Below are positions 17,993 to 28,797 of a DNA stretch of 64,000 nucleotides, piece after piece. The translations under genes were made by a program, and so were the position numbers. Each line of letters opens with the position of its first letter. Position 1 is the stretch's first letter. Under the pieces are notes generated by a model. It ran no database searches. It saw only the letters and a list, made by a program, of their open reading frames with translations, and had not been told where the DNA came from. Origin of the DNA: Limisphaerales bacterium (GTDB lineage: Bacteria; Verrucomicrobiota; Verrucomicrobiia; Limisphaerales; UBA1096); contig SHAK01000002.1 of the NCBI GenBank assembly GCA_004213515.1, forward strand, positions 1-64,000, read 5' to 3'.

Positions 17993-19150
17993 CTACTTCA
18001 GTGTAGACAAAAACTCTTCGTTAGTTTTGAACTTAGTCAAAGCCTGTTTAATAGTCTCCATTGCATCAATAGGATTCATGTCCATCATAGTTCTGCGAAG
18101 TTTATGAACCGCATCCAAATGATGAGGAGGGAATAATTTTTCCTCTTTTCGAGTCCCACTCTTAGGAATATCAATAGCCGGGTATATACGCCGTTCTGAT
18201 AGCTTACGATCAAGAACAAGCTCCATATTACCAGTACCCTTAAATTCTTGAAAAATAAGTTCATCCATTCTCGAGCCAGTATCTATCAATGCTGTAGCAA
18301 TGATTGTTAGCGATCCAGACTCTTCAGTTTTACGAGCAGAGGCAAAAATTTTCCTAGGAATTTCTAATGCTCGCGCATCAACACCACCAGTCATCGTTCG
18401 CCCGGAACCCCCATGTACAGAATTATAAGCACGAGCTACACGAGTAATAGAATCGAGTAAAACAAATACATCCTTACCGGCCTCCACTAATCGTCGACAA
18501 CGATCAATAACAAGACGAGAAAGACGAACGTGCGTTTCTAAGTCCTGATCGTTGGAAGAAGCAATAACTTCTGCATCCACTGATCGAGTGAAATCCGTCA
18601 CCTCTTCAGGCCTTTCGTCAATTAACAAAACAATAGCATGAACCTCAGGATGATTAGTAGTTACTGCATTAGCAATTTGCTTAAGAATAGTTGTTTTACC
18701 AGTCCGAGGAGGAGCAACAATTAAACCTCGAGTCCCCTTTCCAATCGGCGTTACCAAATCAATAATTCGGGTCTCAAGAATATCTGGTGTAGTTTCTAGC
18801 TTGAACTTTTCTATTGGATCAATGGTAGTAAGATTCTCAAATCGCATTACTCCACTATATTCTTCAAAAGGTATACCGTTGACGGTAATAACCTCTTTGA
18901 GCTGTGGACTAGTGCCTCGATGAGGAGGCTGCAATTTACCCTCAATAAATGCACCTTCACGAATACCATTGCGCTTAATGGTATCAGGTGTCACAAAAAT
19001 ATCAGAAGGTTTAGGCTGATAATTATGATCTTCCGAACGAAGGAAGCCAAAACCCTTATCAGAAATTTCTAAAAAACCAGAACCTGTTTCAGGAACTTTA
19101 ATCTGTGGTTTTTTCCGTCTAGGCCGCCTATTATTATTGTAATGAGCCAT
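17993..19150 (-). CDS. rho: Transcription termination factor Rho
   Basis: GSGFLEISDKGFGFLRS, GKGTRGLIVAPPRTGKTTILKQIA, VLLIDERPEEVTDF, SITRVARAYNSVHGGSGRTMTGGVDARAL, FKGTGNMELVLDRKLSERRIYPAIDI. Confidence 0.97.
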   Translation of the reverse strand: MAHYNNNRRPRRKKPQIKVPETGSGFLEISDKGFGFLRSEDHNYQPKPSDIFVTPDTIKRNGIREGAFIEGKLQPPHRGTSPQLKEVITVNGIPFEEYSGVMRFENLTTIDPIEKFKLETTPDILETRIIDLVTPIGKGTRGLIVAPPRTGKTTILKQIANAVTTNHPEVHAIVLLIDERPEEVTDFTRSVDAEVIASSNDQDLETHVRLSRLVIDRCRRLVEAGKDVFVLLDSITRVARAYNSVHGGSGRTMTGGVDARALEIPRKIFASARKTEESGSLTIIATALIDTGSRMDELIFQEFKGTGNMELVLDRKLSERRIYPAIDIPKSGTRKEEKLFPPHHLDAVHKLRRTMMDMNPIDAMETIKQALTKFKTNEEFLSTLK

Positions 19151-19335
19151 TATTGTTATAATTGAGATTGAATAAATTCAGGAATTCTTAAAGTCAAACG
19201 TACTAAGAGAACACCGAGAATCAAACTAAAAGGGCGAATGTCTGGAATGACGATAAAAACCCTCCCGCGGAAGAAGCCCGCTAAGAGAAAGATTCTATCA
19301 GGCGTCTAAAAATGCAAACTCTTTTTAATTAAATC

Positions 19336-22300
19336 TTATTTAGCTAACTCTCCAGCAATTAATTTTATTTGTTTTAAATCTAATTTTCCAGTTCCAAGAT
19401 AGGGAAGAGTATCCACCTTGAAAAACAGATTACTGCGAGGCTTCCAAATATTTGGTAAATCGGTAGTAATAAGCTTTTCATTAATAACCTCAATCACTTC
19501 CGCTTCAATATTCTGATATAAAACAACTAACCTTTCCCCCTTCTTTTCATCAGGAACACCCGTTACAACAAATGTCTGTTCTGTTAAATCACCTAACTCA
19601 TGCAACTTTTCCTCCACCTTAATATGTGGGACCATCTCGCCTCCTATCTTACTAAAACGACTTAAACGATCTGTTATTTTGAGAAATCCGTCCTCATCCA
19701 TCGCCGCTATGTCGCCTGTAGTATACCAGCCTTCATTGAGAACCTCAGCAGTTTTCTCTTCTTGGCCAAGGTATCCTTGCATGACGTTAGGCCCCTTCAC
19801 CAATAACAAACCAGGCTCACCATTCTCCATAGGTTCCTCGTTATCAGGATCAACAATGCGAGCAACAATTCCGGGTAGAGGGTGCCCTATACTACCTCTT
19901 TTTCCACCAACCTGCCTAAAACCAGCCGAACGATAATCCCATGTATTAATTGTGACAACCGGAGATGTCTCTGTAGTTCCATAACCTTCCATGGGCCGCA
20001 AACCAAACTTATCTTCAAATGAAGCAGCCAAACGCTCTGGTAATTTTTCTGCTCCCACTAATGCAAATTGCACACTTCCAAACTGCTCAGGAGTACACGA
20101 TCGCATGTAAATTTGTAGAAAAGTAGGAGTGGCAAGGAGAAATGTGACGTTGTACTTTGAAATCAGCGCTCCGATGCCTCTCCCATCAACTGGATTAGGA
20201 TGATATACCGCACCAGAACCTAGAATTCCTGGTAACCATAGTGTTCCAGTAAAACCAAATGAATGGAAGAATGGTAAAATTCCTAATATACGATCGTCTT
20301 TACCCAATGCAAATGTTTGACCTACTTGTTGAATATTTGATGCAATATTGTAGTGCGAAAGCTTCACTCCTTTAGGTGACCCAGTACTACCACTGGAAAA
20401 AATCACGGTAGCTAAATCATCCATAGAAACCTTCTTTTTATTACCTAAATATCTCTCAAGTAAAACAATTGGCAAAAGATATCCTGCCATAATAGCACAC
20501 ATTTTACTTATTATACTAACTGATTTAGCTAATTCTTCCATTAAGATAGTCTCACTTGGCACCTTAAGTTTAATCTGCTTAAGAAACTCTCCAGAAGTCA
20601 CAACCTTTTTAATGTTACACTGATCAATGCATGATTTTAGAGCCTCCTCAGAAAGAGTATAATTTAAATTAACAGGTACTTTTCCTGAAAGAGCAGCTGC
20701 ATAATTAACCAATGCTCCCGCCACTGTGGGAGGCATTAAGATCCCAACCATCTGCTGCCCTTCCCATTCCTTTCGGAGTACTCGAGCAATTGCAACTAAA
20801 CCAGTCAACGCTCCAAAGCAGCTTACGATCCCTCGTTTAGAGTCAGCAGCGAACATCCGAAATGGATGTTTCTTAAAAGAGCGAACCAAACTTCGGTGCA
20901 AGGGTTTCATATACTTTTTGCGATGCACCCAAGCATCCGCACCCAGTTCTTGAACTGCCCCTCTTACCCTATTTGAAGGAGCATCGTGAGGCAAAGGCTC
21001 ACCATAACTCACTGTTATTCGATAAGGAATACGCTGAGGCATTTTGAAAAAGAATTTACTCCGAGAATAACTAAAAATACTGCCCCACACACCATCGAGA
21101 TGCACAGGGATAATCGGCGCATCAACTTCTTTCATGATTTTTTCGTAACCACGCCTAAATGGAAGCATTTGTCCGATACGAGTTATCTGCCCTTCCGCAA
21201 AAATACACACAACTTCACCTTCTTTGACCGCCTGACTTGCAACCTTAAGCGACTTGATCAAGTCACGCGGGCGCGACTCAGAATCGATTGGAATACACTT
21301 CATGATTCTAGCAAAAATTCCTAAGATACTTTTTTTCATGTAAGCTGCATACATAATAAAACGGATTGGTCGATCAGTAGAAGCCTGTAGCAAAAGAGCA
21401 TCGATAAAAGATAAATGATTACAAACGAATAACGCGCCACCACGCTCGGGGATATTGTCTCGACCAACGATTTTAATTCTATAGATAGTTCTAGTAACAA
21501 TTATTCCGATTAATCGAATCAAAGAATCTGGAAGGACCCACAAAATACATATTCCTATAGCTAGTGTCATGAAACCACATAACATGAAGATTTCCAGTAA
21601 TTCCCATTCTAAATAAACCTTACAAATATAATAGATTACTGATGCCAACGCTACAGCTACAAAAGAAATCGTAGAATTAAATGCAATAACAGCTCCCTTT
21701 AACTTAGGATCTGGACGTTGTTGGATCATGGTCGCTAATGGAACTAGATAAAACCCTCCAAAAAAACCGACTGCACCCAGACAAATCACTAATGAAATAG
21801 AGTTATTTAATTCAAAAATCGGGATAAAGAAAATAGATGTCGCTAATCCAATGACTCCGATAGGAACAAAACCATATTCGATTTTATTAGCAGACAAATA
21901 TCCCGCAAGAAAACAGCCTAAACCTATTCCACCAGCCAATGCCCCCATTATATAGCTAATCTCTGCTTCGGGTAATTCCAATTGTTTACCATAAAAAAGG
22001 ATGCAAAATTGCATCAACGCTCCAAGCAACCAAAAAGTAGACTCCGCAATAATAGCTAAAAACAAAGGTCGATCTTTTCTAATCATGAAAAACCTATCTA
22101 CTAATTCAGGTATTGGATTGAAAACGATTCGGTGTCCTGGCACTGCAGGCTCGACCTTATCAATTCGCAACGAAAAATTAAGACCAATTAAAGAAAAAAC
22201 CAAAAGCACTACTCCCGAAAAATATTGATAGTCTTCAAATATTCCAAAAAGAATTCCAGCTAATACTGTCCCTATAATAATCGCAATCGTTGTTCCAAAC

Positions 22301-22764
22301 TGGATGATACCATTACCCCAGGATAATCGCTTTTCAGGTAATAGTTCTGGAAGTAGCCCATATTTTGAAGGGCCAAAAAAAGCGCTTTGAGTTGAAAGTA
22401 AAAAAACTACTATAATCAGCATAGTATCCGATTTAAAAAACAAGCCGATAGTAGCTAAAATCATTATTAGCACTTCTGCATACTTAGTCCAAACAGCAAC
22501 TTGGCGTTTGCTAAAACGAGTTGCTAGTTGCCCTGCAAATGCTGAAAATAAAATAAATGGAAGTGCAAAAACAAATCCAATTAAAGGCGCCCACTCATCA
22601 GCGGCAGCTTTTCCCAACACCATAAAAATGACAATGAACTTGAATGCATTATCATTAAAAGCTCCCTGAAATTGAGTGAGGAAAAGACTCCAAAACCCTT
22701 TTAAAGAACTCTTTGTGGAGATATTAGAATTATCCATTTTTTGAGCGAAGAGAAAATATACCAA
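19336..22764 (-). CDS. MFS transporter - PlsC acyltransferase - AMP-dependent acyl ligase fusion (LplT/Aas-like)
   Basis: N-terminal MFS (LTQFQGAFNDNAFKFIVIFMVLG), central acyltransferase (FVCNHLSFIDALLL, FAEGQITRIGQMLPFRRGYEKI), C-terminal AMP-binding (VIFSSGSTGSPKGVKLSH, EGYGTTETSPVVTIN, WYTTGDIAAMDEDGFLKITDRLSRFSKIGGEMV). Confidence 0.95.
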   Translation of the reverse strand: MVYFLFAQKMDNSNISTKSSLKGFWSLFLTQFQGAFNDNAFKFIVIFMVLGKAAADEWAPLIGFVFALPFILFSAFAGQLATRFSKRQVAVWTKYAEVLIMILATIGLFFKSDTMLIIVVFLLSTQSAFFGPSKYGLLPELLPEKRLSWGNGIIQFGTTIAIIIGTVLAGILFGIFEDYQYFSGVVLLVFSLIGLNFSLRIDKVEPAVPGHRIVFNPIPELVDRFFMIRKDRPLFLAIIAESTFWLLGALMQFCILFYGKQLELPEAEISYIMGALAGGIGLGCFLAGYLSANKIEYGFVPIGVIGLATSIFFIPIFELNNSISLVICLGAVGFFGGFYLVPLATMIQQRPDPKLKGAVIAFNSTISFVAVALASVIYYICKVYLEWELLEIFMLCGFMTLAIGICILWVLPDSLIRLIGIIVTRTIYRIKIVGRDNIPERGGALFVCNHLSFIDALLLQASTDRPIRFIMYAAYMKKSILGIFARIMKCIPIDSESRPRDLIKSLKVASQAVKEGEVVCIFAEGQITRIGQMLPFRRGYEKIMKEVDAPIIPVHLDGVWGSIFSYSRSKFFFKMPQRIPYRITVSYGEPLPHDAPSNRVRGAVQELGADAWVHRKKYMKPLHRSLVRSFKKHPFRMFAADSKRGIVSCFGALTGLVAIARVLRKEWEGQQMVGILMPPTVAGALVNYAAALSGKVPVNLNYTLSEEALKSCIDQCNIKKVVTSGEFLKQIKLKVPSETILMEELAKSVSIISKMCAIMAGYLLPIVLLERYLGNKKKVSMDDLATVIFSSGSTGSPKGVKLSHYNIASNIQQVGQTFALGKDDRILGILPFFHSFGFTGTLWLPGILGSGAVYHPNPVDGRGIGALISKYNVTFLLATPTFLQIYMRSCTPEQFGSVQFALVGAEKLPERLAASFEDKFGLRPMEGYGTTETSPVVTINTWDYRSAGFRQVGGKRGSIGHPLPGIVARIVDPDNEEPMENGEPGLLLVKGPNVMQGYLGQEEKTAEVLNEGWYTTGDIAAMDEDGFLKITDRLSRFSKIGGEMVPHIKVEEKLHELGDLTEQTFVVTGVPDEKKGERLVVLYQNIEAEVIEVINEKLITTDLPNIWKPRSNLFFKVDTLPYLGTGKLDLKQIKLIAGELAK

Positions 22765-22897
22765 ATTTAGTAAATTTGTACCATTTCATATTATCTAAAT
22801 GTTATTATTGATCAGATTTATCAATACGATACTATATTGGAAGCAACTTGCTTTCTCAAGCAGGATTCAATTGTTGAGAAATTGATTTTAATAAAGG

Positions 22898-23743
22898 ATG
22901 AAAAGTAAACCGTGTGTAATTTTGATGGATAATGGCTCGCATAGAGCAGAGTCGACAATGAACTTGCGCCGAATAGCGCAATCGCTCAGTCAAAAAATTA
23001 ATACAGAAGTCCGTCCTATCTCTTTACTTCATTCCACAAAAGTCGAGCCTTCTAAACTCGAAGGTAAAAAGGCAGAAATACTGGAGCCTTTCATTAGATC
23101 AAGATGTGAAGAAGGCAAAAATTCATTCTTTATAATTCCATTTTTCTTTGGTCAAAGTGCTGCACTTAGCGATTACTTACCAAAAAGAATAAAAGATATT
23201 CGCTCCAAATGGCCAACAACAGAAGTTAAACTCGCTCCAACTTTAGTAAACCTTGAAGATAAAAATGACTATTGTGTTTCAAATATTATAAGCGATCTTG
23301 TTCTAGAGAAAATTGATGAAAAAAAATTGAAAAATCCGCATGTCACTCTTGTGGATCATGGCACACCCTTAAAAGAAGTTAATAAGGTGAGAAATCATAT
23401 TAGCCAACAATTAAATGAAACTCTCAACGGACGGGTAGCCAAAGTAATAGCTTCATCAATGGAAAGAAGAGAAGGCAAAGAATATGAATTTAATGAACCT
23501 CTATTAGAAAATTTGCTCGGTCATAATGATTTTGTAAGAAATGTTGTATTAGCAATGCTATTTATTTCGCCTGGAAGACATGCAGGAGATGGAGGCGATA
23601 TTGACCAAATTTGCCAATCCGCGGAGAGCGAATGTGATACATTACGCACTTTTAAAAGTAATCTTTTTGCCATGCATCCAAAAGTTATAGATTTACTAGC
23701 CTCAAGGTATAATGAAGGATTAGCATCAAGTCCAATAGCTTAA
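22898..23743 (+). CDS. CbiX/sirohydrochlorin chelatase-like protein
   Basis: VILMDNGSHRAESTMNLRRIA, IIPFFFGQSAALSDYLP, VTLVDHGTPLKEVNKVRNHI, FISPGRHAGDGGDIDQIC. Confidence 0.75.
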   Translation: MKSKPCVILMDNGSHRAESTMNLRRIAQSLSQKINTEVRPISLLHSTKVEPSKLEGKKAEILEPFIRSRCEEGKNSFFIIPFFFGQSAALSDYLPKRIKDIRSKWPTTEVKLAPTLVNLEDKNDYCVSNIISDLVLEKIDEKKLKNPHVTLVDHGTPLKEVNKVRNHISQQLNETLNGRVAKVIASSMERREGKEYEFNEPLLENLLGHNDFVRNVVLAMLFISPGRHAGDGGDIDQICQSAESECDTLRTFKSNLFAMHPKVIDLLASRYNEGLASSPIA

Positions 23744-23865
23744 TAACTAGCAAGGCATGCATTTCAATGCCTACAAATTCTTATCTAACTTGAAAAATTA
23801 GATTTTCTTTGTCCCCCTACCAAACCGCTTGTCCACTTGGGCTAGCTGCTTTACTTTGTCTGTGC

Positions 23866-24120
23866 GTGGCTGAAAAAAAACAAAAACCTCTCAATCCATT
23901 AGATCTACCTTTCGAAGATGGGTTAAAAAAGCTCGAAGCAATAGTAGAGGAAATGGAAAGAGATGAATTACCTTTAGAAGATCTACTTAAGCACTACGAA
24001 GAAGGCATACAGTTATCTAAAGGATGCCAAAAAAAGCTCCAATCTGCCGAATTGAAGATTAAAAAACTTCAACCTAATGCAAATGGTGAAGATGAACTTA
24101 CCGACGAAAAAATCAGCTGA
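23866..24120 (+). CDS. xseB: Exodeoxyribonuclease VII small subunit
   Basis: LPFEDGLKKLEAIVEEMERDELPLEDLLKHYEEGIQLSKGCQKKLQSAELKIKKL. The ORF track starts at TTG 23809; GTG at 23866 (VAEKKQKP) is the more likely start. Confidence 0.9.
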   Translation: MAEKKQKPLNPLDLPFEDGLKKLEAIVEEMERDELPLEDLLKHYEEGIQLSKGCQKKLQSAELKIKKLQPNANGEDELTDEKIS

Positions 24121-24128
24121 ATTATAAT

Positions 24129-26141
24129 ATGTCTAAACCTGGAACACCCAATAGCTATCTCGACATGGTTGACCACCCTGCTCACGTCAAAAAATTAACA
24201 GTTAAGCAACTAGAGCAATTGGCAAAAGAACTTAGGCATGAACTAATTGAAGGCTTAGCAACAAACGGAGGCCACCTTGGACCGAATCTTGGTGTGGTAG
24301 AATTAACGGTAGCAATGCATAAAGTGTTTGAAACACCAAAGGATAAATTTGTATGGGATGTTAGCCATCAATCTTACGTGCATAAACTACTAACAGGACG
24401 AAAAAAACAGTTTCGCACAATAAGAACAACCGGTGGTCTAAATGGTTTTTCACTACGAACTGAAAGTGAACACGACTCCTATGGAGCTGGCCATGCCGGC
24501 ACTGCCTTATCTGCAGCACTTGGAATGGCTGCAGCACGCGATCAAAAAGGGGGCAAAGAGAATGTAGTATGCGTATTTGGAGATGCCGCACTGACTAACG
24601 GGTGCTCATTTGAAGCACTAAATAACATTGCTCAAACAACAAAAAAATTCATTGGAATCCTTAATGATAATGAATGGTCAATCGCAAAAAATGTTGGCGC
24701 AATTCCAAACTATCTAAATAAGCTAATTACCAACCCAAGCTACAATAAAATTACGACTGATCTTCAAAAATTTCTCGAAAAAATTCCAACCGGAAAACTA
24801 GCCGTTCGATTAGGACTGAAAGGCCAAGAAGCCTTAAAAGGAACCGTTACACAGGCTGTTCTTGAGCATAACGAAGAAACAATGGGTGCAGATGGTCGAG
24901 GTGGTTTCGGCAGCAGTATGATCTTTGAGGAATTTGGCATTCGCTATCTCGGACCCATCGATGGACATGATTTGCCATTACTTATAGAAACTCTCGAATT
25001 TGCCAAGAGCTGTGATCAGCCTGTGGTTCTTCACGTAATCACAAAGAAAGGCAAAGGCTTCAACGCCGCGGTTGAACATCCGGAAAAATTTCATGGAACC
25101 GGACCATACAACCCTAAATCAGGCGAAAGCAGGCCTGAAAAAGCCGATAATCCACCAAAATATCAGGATGTTTTCGGTGAAACAATGGTCAAGATTTGTC
25201 AAAAAGATAAATCAGTTATTGGCATTACTGCTGCTATGCCAAGCGGCACAGGATTAAAGGCCCTAGAAGCTGCGATCCCTAAGCAATACTATGATGTCGG
25301 GATTGCAGAGGAACATGCTGTGCTATTTGCATCAGGCATGGCCACGATGGGATATCGTCCCGTTTGCGCAATTTACTCCACTTTTCTGCAGCGCTCCTAT
25401 GACATGATAATTCACGATGTAGCACTTCAAAATTTGCCTGTCATTTTTTGTATGGACCGCTCTGGTCTTTCCGCAAACGATGGGCCAACTCACCATGGCT
25501 TATTCGATATTGCCTACTTAAATTGTGTGCCAAATATAATTGCAATGGCACCTAAAGATGAAGACGAGTTAGCAGATATGATGTTTACCGCAACTCATCA
25601 AAATCAGCCGGTATTTATTCGATACCCTAGAGGTAATGGAGAAGGTGTTGTTATTAAAGATCAACCATCACTCATCGAAATCTGTAAAGCAGAAGTACTT
25701 CAGAATTTTTCCAACAGCGGAAAAACTAAAATCGCATTTTTTGTATTAGGACCACTACGCGCTATTGCAGACCGAGCGATTGAAGATCTTGGAACTAAAA
25801 ATATTGATGCAGCTATTATAAACCCACGATTCACCAAACCAATTGATATTGGAATCACTGATTTTTTTGCTAAAGCAGCAGATGTTATCGTAACAATTGA
25901 GGACCACGTATTAAAAGGCGGTTACGGAAGTATCGTCCGAGACCACTTAGCTGACCAACAAATTAACACACCTGTCGTTCGCATTGGATGGCCTGACAAA
26001 TTTATTGAACACGCATCTTCGGTTGACTACTTACGTCAAAAACACGGTCTTACAGGGGAAGCAGCAGTAGAAAAAATCAAACGAGTGATGGGCCACTCAA
26101 ACAAAGAATTGCAAGCAATTGAAAATGCTAATTCCAATTAA
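24129..26141 (+). CDS. dxs: 1-deoxy-D-xylulose-5-phosphate synthase
   Basis: GHLGPNLGVVELTVAMHKVF, KFVWDVSHQSYVHKLLTGR, SYGAGHAGTALSAALGMA, DGHDLPLLIETLEFAK, DVGIAEEHAVLFASGMA, MDRSGLSANDGPTHHGLFDIAYL. Confidence 0.95.
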   Translation: MSKPGTPNSYLDMVDHPAHVKKLTVKQLEQLAKELRHELIEGLATNGGHLGPNLGVVELTVAMHKVFETPKDKFVWDVSHQSYVHKLLTGRKKQFRTIRTTGGLNGFSLRTESEHDSYGAGHAGTALSAALGMAAARDQKGGKENVVCVFGDAALTNGCSFEALNNIAQTTKKFIGILNDNEWSIAKNVGAIPNYLNKLITNPSYNKITTDLQKFLEKIPTGKLAVRLGLKGQEALKGTVTQAVLEHNEETMGADGRGGFGSSMIFEEFGIRYLGPIDGHDLPLLIETLEFAKSCDQPVVLHVITKKGKGFNAAVEHPEKFHGTGPYNPKSGESRPEKADNPPKYQDVFGETMVKICQKDKSVIGITAAMPSGTGLKALEAAIPKQYYDVGIAEEHAVLFASGMATMGYRPVCAIYSTFLQRSYDMIIHDVALQNLPVIFCMDRSGLSANDGPTHHGLFDIAYLNCVPNIIAMAPKDEDELADMMFTATHQNQPVFIRYPRGNGEGVVIKDQPSLIEICKAEVLQNFSNSGKTKIAFFVLGPLRAIADRAIEDLGTKNIDAAIINPRFTKPIDIGITDFFAKAADVIVTIEDHVLKGGYGSIVRDHLADQQINTPVVRIGWPDKFIEHASSVDYLRQKHGLTGEAAVEKIKRVMGHSNKELQAIENANSN

Positions 26142-26150
26142 TCTTTTTTT

Positions 26151-26447
26151 GTGACTAAACACTGTTACCAATGTGGAAAAGAATGGAAACTCGACGGACA
26201 ACCTGGACGTAGTGAAAGTTGTCATAATTGCAATGAAGATCTTCGTATTTGCTTAAATTGCATATTTTATGATTCCAGAGTTGCACATCAATGCAAAGAG
26301 CGAAGAGCAGAACCAATAATCGAAAAAAATAGATCTAATTTTTGCGAACACTTCGATTTTATAATTCGTGATTGGACAGGAGAAGAAAGTGATCTTTCTT
26401 CTTCCAAAAAGGCAAAGGAAGCGTTTCAAAAACTCTTCAACAACTGA
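26151..26447 (+). CDS. Small zinc-ribbon-like Cys-rich protein of unknown function
   Basis: CYQCGKEW...CHNCNEDLRICLNCIFYD...HQCKERRAEPI...RSNFCEHFDF; GTG start, directly follows dxs. Confidence 0.75.
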   Translation: MTKHCYQCGKEWKLDGQPGRSESCHNCNEDLRICLNCIFYDSRVAHQCKERRAEPIIEKNRSNFCEHFDFIIRDWTGEESDLSSSKKAKEAFQKLFNN

Positions 26448-26554
26448 ATAATTAAAAAGATCCATTAAATTTAATTATTTACTTTAAAAAAAGTAATCTT
26501 TTTTTGGCAATTGTTTTTTTTATAATTTAAAAAAAGCTGTTGTCAAAAAATTAA

Positions 26555-26938
<384 letters not shown>

Positions 26939-27044
26939 TAAAATCGGGACTAGTTCTTAAGTTCGTGCACTTTTAGCCTTTTTAAAAAGAAGGTTTTTTG
27001 ATTTTTTTTGGGTTTTTTGACTATTTTTTGGTCAGGTAGAAAAC

Positions 27045-27353
27045 CGTTGGATAATGCCTGTGAATAATGTGTTGATAACAGTTAATAGCTTAAGCTGGAA
27101 ATTATCTAGCTTCGTTAATACTTTTTCTCAACATTTTTTGGTGTTGTGCTACTTAGATCAATTAGTTCTAAAGTTTACAAGTAAGACGAAAAATTAAATA
27201 TAAACCACTAATAAACAAAGATTTATGAATTTTAAAAGACTTCGATTTTATAAACAAACTCACTTTTTTCTCGATGATTTTTATAACCAAATTCAATTAA
27301 TTAATTCAAACGAAACCTCAACAGTTCTTAACTCCATATTAGTCAGTGAATAA
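27045..27353. promoter_or_regulatory. Candidate DnaA-box cluster upstream of dnaA (possible oriC or dnaA autoregulatory region)
   Basis: TGTGAATAA at 27059-27067 (reverse complement TTATTCACA, exact match to TTATNCACA); TGTTGATAA at 27070-27078 (TTATCAACA); AGTGAATAA at 27345-27353 (TTATTCACT); weaker GTTGGATAA at 27046-27054. AT-rich 400-bp intergenic region before dnaA. Confidence 0.5.
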
Positions 27354-28773
27354 AACTGAAACAAATTCACTGTTATCTTCCAGAATGACCGCATCAACCG
27401 AAGCAATCTGGACACAAGCAAAGGAAACTTTGCAAAGCATGGTTAATCCAGACTTGTTTAACCTTTGGTTTGATCCAATTAAATTGGTTACCATTAAAAA
27501 ATCCACAGCAATCTTGCTAGCGCCCAATGAATTTTGTGCTGTATGGCTTAAGGACAATTACAAAGAAATATTGCAAGACGTTCTTTCTCATATCACCAGT
27601 TCAAAGTTAACTGTTCAATTTGAAATCGGCTTGGACACTGCCTCTAAACAATGTTCCAGTGAGTCAACCGATACAGAATCTAAATTTAAGAGAAATACAA
27701 AAGCAACTAAGACAAAAACTACATCTAGAACTAAAAGTGCAGATTCGTCGGAAAAACTTTTCAACCCAAAAAATACATTTTCTACATTTGTAGTCGGAGA
27801 TAACAATAGCTTTGCACACGCTGCCGCTTTAGCGGTAGCTCAATCTCCTGGCCGTTCTTATAATCCCCTTTTTCTTTATGGTGGAGTTGGTTTAGGTAAA
27901 ACACATCTTCTACATGCTATCGGGCATTATGCATTAGAAGAAAACCCAAGACTCAAGGTTTCCTATCTATCGTCTGAAAAATTTACTAACAAATATATTG
28001 ATGCCATACAAAACAACGAACTAGCCAAGTTCAGGCGAACATATCGTAAAACTGATATTTTACTAATTGATGATATTCAGTTTCTTGCTGGTAAAGAGCG
28101 AATTCAAGAGGAGTTCTTTCACACCTTCAATGCGCTTCATGAAGCACACAAACAAATTGTAATGACTTGCGATCGTCCAGCTAATGAAATTAAGAATCTT
28201 GAAAATCGTTTAGTTTCTCGTTTCGAATGGGGACTAGTTACCGACATGCAGCCTCCTGATTACGAAACACGCTTAGCAATATTACGTAAAAAAGCAGCGT
28301 CAATTAATATTCAAGTACCAGAAGATATTGTAACTTTTTTGGCGAAACGCATTCGCACTAATATTCGTAGACTTGAAGGAGCATTGATAAGGGTTTCTTC
28401 CTATCAATCTTTGACTGGAAAATCTATGACAACCAGTACTGTCGAAGGCCTACTAAAGGATGTTCTTCATGAAGAAGGCCGCACAATCATTTCTATTGAA
28501 CAAATACAAAAAAGAGTAGCAGATCATTATGATATTAGATTAGCTGACATGACTAGCCGTCGACGCCCAGAGAACATTGCGTTTCCACGACAAGTAGCAA
28601 TGTTTCTATCACGTGAATTAACAGGCAAGTCGTTAAACTCTATTGGCGAAGCATTTGGGGGACGAGATCATGGAACAGTTCTTCATGCTTGCCGCCTAGT
28701 CCGCGACCGAATGGAAGTCGATACAGATGTCAGACAGGCAGTCAGATACCTTGAAGGACAAATTTCTAGATAA
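27346..28773 (+). CDS. dnaA: Chromosomal replication initiator DnaA
   Basis: NPLFLYGGVGLGKTHLLHAIGHY Walker A, DILLIDDIQFLAGKERIQEEFFHTFN, C-terminal DNA-binding SRRRPENIAFPRQVAMFLSRELTGKSLNSIGEAFGGRDHGTVLHA. GTG start used by the track; ATG at 27385 is a plausible alternative. Confidence 0.97.
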   Translation: MNKTETNSLLSSRMTASTEAIWTQAKETLQSMVNPDLFNLWFDPIKLVTIKKSTAILLAPNEFCAVWLKDNYKEILQDVLSHITSSKLTVQFEIGLDTASKQCSSESTDTESKFKRNTKATKTKTTSRTKSADSSEKLFNPKNTFSTFVVGDNNSFAHAAALAVAQSPGRSYNPLFLYGGVGLGKTHLLHAIGHYALEENPRLKVSYLSSEKFTNKYIDAIQNNELAKFRRTYRKTDILLIDDIQFLAGKERIQEEFFHTFNALHEAHKQIVMTCDRPANEIKNLENRLVSRFEWGLVTDMQPPDYETRLAILRKKAASINIQVPEDIVTFLAKRIRTNIRRLEGALIRVSSYQSLTGKSMTTSTVEGLLKDVLHEEGRTIISIEQIQKRVADHYDIRLADMTSRRRPENIAFPRQVAMFLSRELTGKSLNSIGEAFGGRDHGTVLHACRLVRDRMEVDTDVRQAVRYLEGQISR

Positions 28774-28797
28774 TCAAATTTTAGAAGTTTTTTAACT

